This document shows positions 6,616 through 9,286 of a stretch of 9,286 nt of DNA, in pieces (the stretch's first letter is position 1; each line of letters starts with the position of its first letter). Source of the stretch: Candidatus Omnitrophota bacterium. Lineage in GTDB: Bacteria > Omnitrophota > Gorgyraeia > Gygaellales > Profunditerraquicolaceae. Location: NCBI GenBank assembly GCA_026387485.1, contig JAPLLQ010000146.1, positions 1 to 9,286 on the forward strand. The letters are read 5' to 3'. A model generated the notes under the pieces. That model saw only the letters and a list, made by a program, of their open reading frames with translations. It searched no databases and was not told the DNA's origin. The translations under genes and the position numbers were made by a program.

Positions 6616-7110
6616 ATGAAGCATAGCTTGAAATTATTATTCCTGTTTACATTTTTTTTCTCCTTTCTCCTCGGCTGTAAAGCGGAGGAGAAGGCAGAGG
6701 TTAAGGAATTAACCTTAGCTCCTAGTTTTGAATTAAAAGATACCCAGCAGAATAAAATTTCCTTAAATAATTATAAAGGCAAAAAAGGGGTAATTTTATT
6801 CTTTTGGACAACCTGGTGTCCCTTTTGCCGGAATGAGTTAAGCGCGCTTAATGACGCATCAAAAGAGTTAGTTAAGGATTCCCTAATATTATTAGCTATA
6901 AATGTCGGTGAGCCGGAATACAAGGTGAATAATTTTATCAAGAGCCGTAAGCTTAACCTTATGATTCTTTTAGATAGAGATGGCGAAGTCGCGGATAGCT
7001 ATGGCCTTTTAGGTGTCCCTAGTTATTTTCTTATTAATAAGCAAGGCCGGGTGGTTTTTACTTCTAACCACTATCCAAAAGAAAAGATTAAAGAGCTTTT
7101 GTTAAAATAA
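6616..7110 (+). CDS. TlpA/ResA-like thioredoxin-fold lipoprotein
   Basis: Extracytoplasmic thiol-disulfide oxidoreductase of the redoxin/TlpA family, probably reduced by CcdA encoded one base upstream. It has a lipoprotein signal: charged MKHSLK, a hydrophobic stretch at 7-19, and lipobox FLLGC with C21 as lipidation site. The mature domain opens with APSFELKD (35-42), then FFWTTWCPFC with active-site C68/C71, and GVPSYFLIN carrying the cis-proline (P135). The 164-residue length suits a single domain after a short linker. AAGGAT ahead of the ATG is the ribosome-binding site. It could serve cytochrome c maturation (ResA/CcmG role) or general disulfide reduction; no cytochrome genes are in the window to decide. 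Confidence 0.9.
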   Translation: MKHSLKLLFLFTFFFSFLLGCKAEEKAEVKELTLAPSFELKDTQQNKISLNNYKGKKGVILFFWTTWCPFCRNELSALNDASKELVKDSLILLAINVGEPEYKVNNFIKSRKLNLMILLDRDGEVADSYGLLGVPSYFLINKQGRVVFTSNHYPKEKIKELLLK

Positions 7111-7118
7111 TCAGAATT

Positions 7119-7745
7119 ATGGATAAGAAGATAGAAAGCTTAATTCAAAGCTGGGAAAAAAGAAATATTCTGGGTCTTTATTCCGTCAATAAAGAAGAAG
7201 CAGCGAAGAAAATACTCTCTTTGATCCCTGCGGCCGCAAGTATCGGCATCTCCGGTTCTTTAACTTTAGATCAGTTGGGAGTAGTCAAAAAATTGGAGGA
7301 GAGGGGAAATAAGGTATTTAATCAATATAAGCCTAGGATAAGCTGGGATGAGAGTTTAGAATTAAGGAATAGCGGCTCGGTTGCGGATTATTATTTAACC
7401 AGCGCTAATGCCATTTCAGAAAAAGGAGAATTGGTCTTTTTTAGCGGCTGGGGACATCGTATCTCCGGAATCTCTAACGCCAAAAATGTTCTGGTTGTTT
7501 GCGGGATAAATAAAATTACTCCGAACTTAGAAAGCGGCCTTAAGCGCTCCAGGGAATACGTCACACCTTTAAATTGTAAACGGTTAAATTGGAATAGCGC
7601 TTGTTTATCCGAAGGTGTCTGCCGTAAGGATATTTGTTTGTTGCCGGAATATAAAAGAATGTGCTGCCAGATTTTGGTCATTGAGGCAGAAGTCGTTCCG
7701 GGAAGGCTTAAGGTATTATTAGTCGGGGAAACCCTAGGGTTCTAA
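7119..7745 (+). CDS. LUD domain protein (DUF162/LutC-YkgG family)
   Basis: LUD-domain proteins are part of lactate-utilisation complexes (LutB/LutC), though many stand alone with unknown roles. The 208-residue protein shows GISGSLTLDQLG at 43-54, then the hallmark YYLTSANAISEKGELVFFSG at 91-110, GHRISG at 112-117, and VVCGINKITPNLESGLKR at 126-143. The C-terminal part carries a cysteine set C162, C168, C173 and C182/C183 with spacing like the family's G-x-C-x-x-C and R-x-C pattern, possibly a metal or Fe-S site. No lutA or lutB lies nearby, so a lactate role is not supported. It starts 8 bases after the lipoprotein stop and has no clear Shine-Dalgarno. Confidence 0.88.
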   Translation: MDKKIESLIQSWEKRNILGLYSVNKEEAAKKILSLIPAAASIGISGSLTLDQLGVVKKLEERGNKVFNQYKPRISWDESLELRNSGSVADYYLTSANAISEKGELVFFSGWGHRISGISNAKNVLVVCGINKITPNLESGLKRSREYVTPLNCKRLNWNSACLSEGVCRKDICLLPEYKRMCCQILVIEAEVVPGRLKVLLVGETLGF

Positions 7746-7749
7746 ATAT

Positions 7750-8214
7750 ATGCTTAAAAAAATAAGCAAACTTCTGAAAGACAAGGAATTCGTCAGTGTG
7801 GCAACCTGTGATTTTAATGGCCGGCCAAATGCCGCGCCTAAATTTCTACTAAAGATAGAAAACAATTCCATTTATCTGGTAGATTATATTATCGGAACCA
7901 CATTCCGTAACCTTCAGGCTAATCCTAAAGTGTCCATATCTTTTATGGATACTAACAGTCTGGTTGGCTATCAGTTAAATGGGAGGGTCCTGACAATAGA
8001 TAGCGGAGATGAGTATGATCAGTTAGTCAAGGAGCTTTCGCAAAGAGAGATAGACCTTTCTACCCGCAGGATCATTGAGGGAGTGACCAGCGGTAAAGTT
8101 CACGAAGATTTTGAAGTCAGTATCACCGATACTTTTGTTATTTTCAAGGTTGAAGTAGAAGAGATGGTTGAGATGGCTTCAGGTGGGACCTTAAAGAGGG
8201 AGAAGGTAAGTTGA
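7750..8214 (+). CDS. Pyridoxamine 5'-phosphate oxidase-like FMN-binding protein
   Basis: A 154-residue split-barrel flavoprotein of the PNPOx-like superfamily. The N-terminal strand block is typical: FVSVATCDFNGRPNAAPKFL at about 14-33 (family VATxxxDGxPxxxP), then a strand NSIYLVDY and TFRNLQANPKVSISF at about 51-65, the latter like the family's TxxNLxxNPxVSL that contacts FMN phosphate. The substrate is unknown; such proteins include flavin reductases and F420/FMN-binding proteins as well as true PNPOx, and nothing here marks pyridoxine metabolism. It begins 4 bases after the LUD stop and its TGA overlaps the TTG start of the next gene as TTGA, so it is coupled in the same transcript. Confidence 0.87.
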   Translation: MLKKISKLLKDKEFVSVATCDFNGRPNAAPKFLLKIENNSIYLVDYIIGTTFRNLQANPKVSISFMDTNSLVGYQLNGRVLTIDSGDEYDQLVKELSQREIDLSTRRIIEGVTSGKVHEDFEVSITDTFVIFKVEVEEMVEMASGGTLKREKVS

Positions 8215-9038
8215 AGATTAAAGGTTTAGCTACCGGTATCGGAAGCCTGCCGCATGAAGATGCGCAAAAGGCCCTAGATTTAATTTTTAAATCCGCGCCG
8301 AATATTCCATTTTGGCCGCAGCTTCCCCAGCGGGATATCCGGGAGGGGATGATTGCACAATTCAGCGAGAATTTACCCTGCCTTAGGTTTAAAGATAAAA
8401 GCCTGTATTTTGATTCTAAGGATCAAGAAAAAGAATTAGAGAAATTTTACGAGCGGATTATTGCCGAAGATACGGATTATTTTAAAATCAGCGACAATTT
8501 TGCTAAAGGTTTATCCGAATTTTACCGCCGGCTAGAAAGCGCTGAATTAAATAAAATAGATTTTATTAAAATCCAGGTTACCGGGCCATTTACTTTTGGT
8601 GCGGCTATTAATGATCAGGCTGGTAAGGCACTTCTGTATGATAAAGTATTAATGCAGGCGATCCTAAAAGGTTTGAATATGAAGGCGCTTTGGCAGATAA
8701 AATATTTTAAGACTTTCGGTAAGAAGATGATCCTTTTTGTTGATGAGCCTTATTTAGGCTGTTTTGGTTCGGCTTATACGCCGCTCAACAGGGAGGATGT
8801 GGTAGCCGGCCTTACTGAATTTACTCAGAATTTAAAATCCGAAGATACTTTATTGGGAATCCATTGTTGCGGAAATACTGATTGGTCGGTCATTATTGAT
8901 ATTAAAAATATTGACATTATTGTTCTTAAGGAAAGAGACATTGACATCAAAATTATCCTTAAGGGCATGATATCAGATACAGACAAAAGCCCGTTAAAAG
9001 TCAGCGTCATTTCGGAGAAGAGAATGTGGAGTTATTGA
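8211..9038 (+). CDS. MetE C-terminal/UROD-like protein, frame lost before the C-terminus
   Basis: Belongs to the cobalamin-independent methionine synthase-like/UROD superfamily of short (about 330-residue) TIM-barrel proteins, possible methyltransferases of unknown substrate. The TTG start overlaps the preceding TGA as TTGA with GAGGGAGAAGG upstream. Family marks: GIGSLPHEDA at 9-18, FWPQLP at 34-39, VTGPFTFG near 123-130, FVDEPYLG at 176-183, and GIHCCGNTDW with H218/C220 as likely zinc ligands. After residue 230 it stops matching what I expect (no FDA segment or WGIVPT), includes an imperfect 30-base tandem duplication (8910-8969), and ends in an alien tail, while the missing C-terminus continues in another frame. 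Either a pseudogene or a base-call error. Confidence 0.75.
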   Translation: MKIKGLATGIGSLPHEDAQKALDLIFKSAPNIPFWPQLPQRDIREGMIAQFSENLPCLRFKDKSLYFDSKDQEKELEKFYERIIAEDTDYFKISDNFAKGLSEFYRRLESAELNKIDFIKIQVTGPFTFGAAINDQAGKALLYDKVLMQAILKGLNMKALWQIKYFKTFGKKMILFVDEPYLGCFGSAYTPLNREDVVAGLTEFTQNLKSEDTLLGIHCCGNTDWSVIIDIKNIDIIVLKERDIDIKIILKGMISDTDKSPLKVSVISEKRMWSY

Positions 9039-9217
9039 TCAGAAAACTGCGTAGCGGGATAGATACTTTGATTAGTAAGGGTGTGGATGAGCAGGCTATA
9101 TTAGGTAACCTTATAGTTACTCCTTCCTGTGGGTTAGGGACATTTACCCCCCAGAAAGCTGAAAAGATCTTTCAGTTACTCTCCGAAACCGCATCCTTTA
9201 TCCAGAAAAATTTCTAA
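9026..9217 (+). pseudogene. C-terminal fragment of the MetE/UROD-like gene in a shifted frame
   Basis: These 63 codons, open from a GTG at 9026, read as the missing end of the preceding protein: ELLIRKLRSGIDTLISKGVD, then VTPSCGLGTFTPQKAEKIF. SCGLG is the family's C-terminal zinc-ligand motif (C35 of the fragment), needed with the H218/C220 site on the other fragment. The frame differs from the upstream part by one base; reading TCG GAG then GAA GAG AAT GTG GAG would continue smoothly if one G were added near 9017. It has no ribosome-binding site of its own and is unlikely to be an independent gene. Confidence 0.7.
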
Positions 9218-9222
9218 TTAAG

Positions 9223-9286
9223 TTTTAGCGTCTGCCTTGTCTTGTTTCTCGCAGCACCGCTTGATTTTCCCCAGCGAGGAAAATCT
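9223..9286 (-). repeat. 64-base dispersed repeat, right copy (inverted, cut by window edge)
   Basis: The reverse complement matches 2272-2335 at 62 of 64 positions and begins 5 bases after the last plus-strand stop codon. It carries the same hairpin (GATTTTCC 9263-9270 with GGAAAATC 9278-9285). No T-tract follows the stem, so it is not a classical intrinsic terminator. The match continues right up to the last base, so more of the element probably lies beyond the window. Confidence 0.9.

Noticed and set aside
7391..7681. A 96-codon minus-strand open frame
   Set aside because: Lies wholly antisense to the LUD-domain gene across its hallmark motifs; a shadow frame.
8825..9010. A 61-codon minus-strand open frame
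   Set aside because: Antisense to the MetE-like gene, no ribosome-binding site or protein pattern.
9218..9286. Intrinsic terminator after the last gene
   Set aside because: The hairpin at 9263-9285 has no following T-run and belongs to the dispersed repeat.
1..9286. CRISPR array or defence system
   Set aside because: No series of regularly spaced direct repeats and no nuclease, toxin or defence-type genes; only two inverted copies of one repeat are present.

Overview
This window looks like ordinary chromosome from a Gram-negative, LPS-making bacterium with moderate-to-low GC. The evidence is a KDO cytidylyltransferase and a heptose kinase on the minus strand, and a signal-peptide lipoprotein on the plus strand. 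The mix of genes (a deoxyhypusine-synthase-like protein, LUD protein, CcdA/TlpA pair and a short MetE-like protein) and the tight packing resemble uncultured anaerobic lineages such as Omnitrophota. That placement is an impression, not something the sequence proves. I see no rRNA, tRNA, CRISPR array, phage gene or transposase.

Layout. Positions 1-2110 hold a minus-strand operon, read right to left: a deoxyhypusine-synthase-like protein, the heptose-7-phosphate kinase RfaE1/HldA, and the start of KdsB, which runs off the left edge. The first two overlap by ATGA and the last two are 2 bases apart. Positions 2111-2352 are a divergent intergenic region holding a palindromic, GC-rich repeat element. 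From 2353 to 9217 everything is on the plus strand: TtcA-like tRNA thiolase, RmuC, DUF167/YggU, PgeF/YfiH, a possible broken small gene, WrbA-like flavodoxin, CutA, CcdA, TlpA-like lipoprotein, LUD protein, PNPOx-like flavoprotein, and a MetE/UROD-like protein whose C-terminus is in another frame. Most spacings are a few bases or overlaps, so this is one or a few long transcripts; a consensus extended -10 promoter sits just before rmuC.

How genes work together. The minus-strand operon serves LPS inner-core precursor supply (heptose and KDO activation). CutA, CcdA and the TlpA-like lipoprotein form a metal/thiol-redox group: CcdA carries electrons across the membrane and the lipoprotein is the likely outer thiol partner. 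LUD, PNPOx-like and MetE-like genes are packed together, but no shared pathway can be read from them.

The points most worth a second look are: (1) a 64-base repeat present in opposite orientations at 2272-2335 and 9223-9286 (62/64 identical), bracketing the entire plus-strand block, the left copy being part of a larger structured element; (2) a deoxyhypusine-synthase-like protein in an LPS operon that keeps a candidate catalytic lysine; (3) two places, after pgeF and in the MetE-like gene, where one missing G would explain a broken reading frame.
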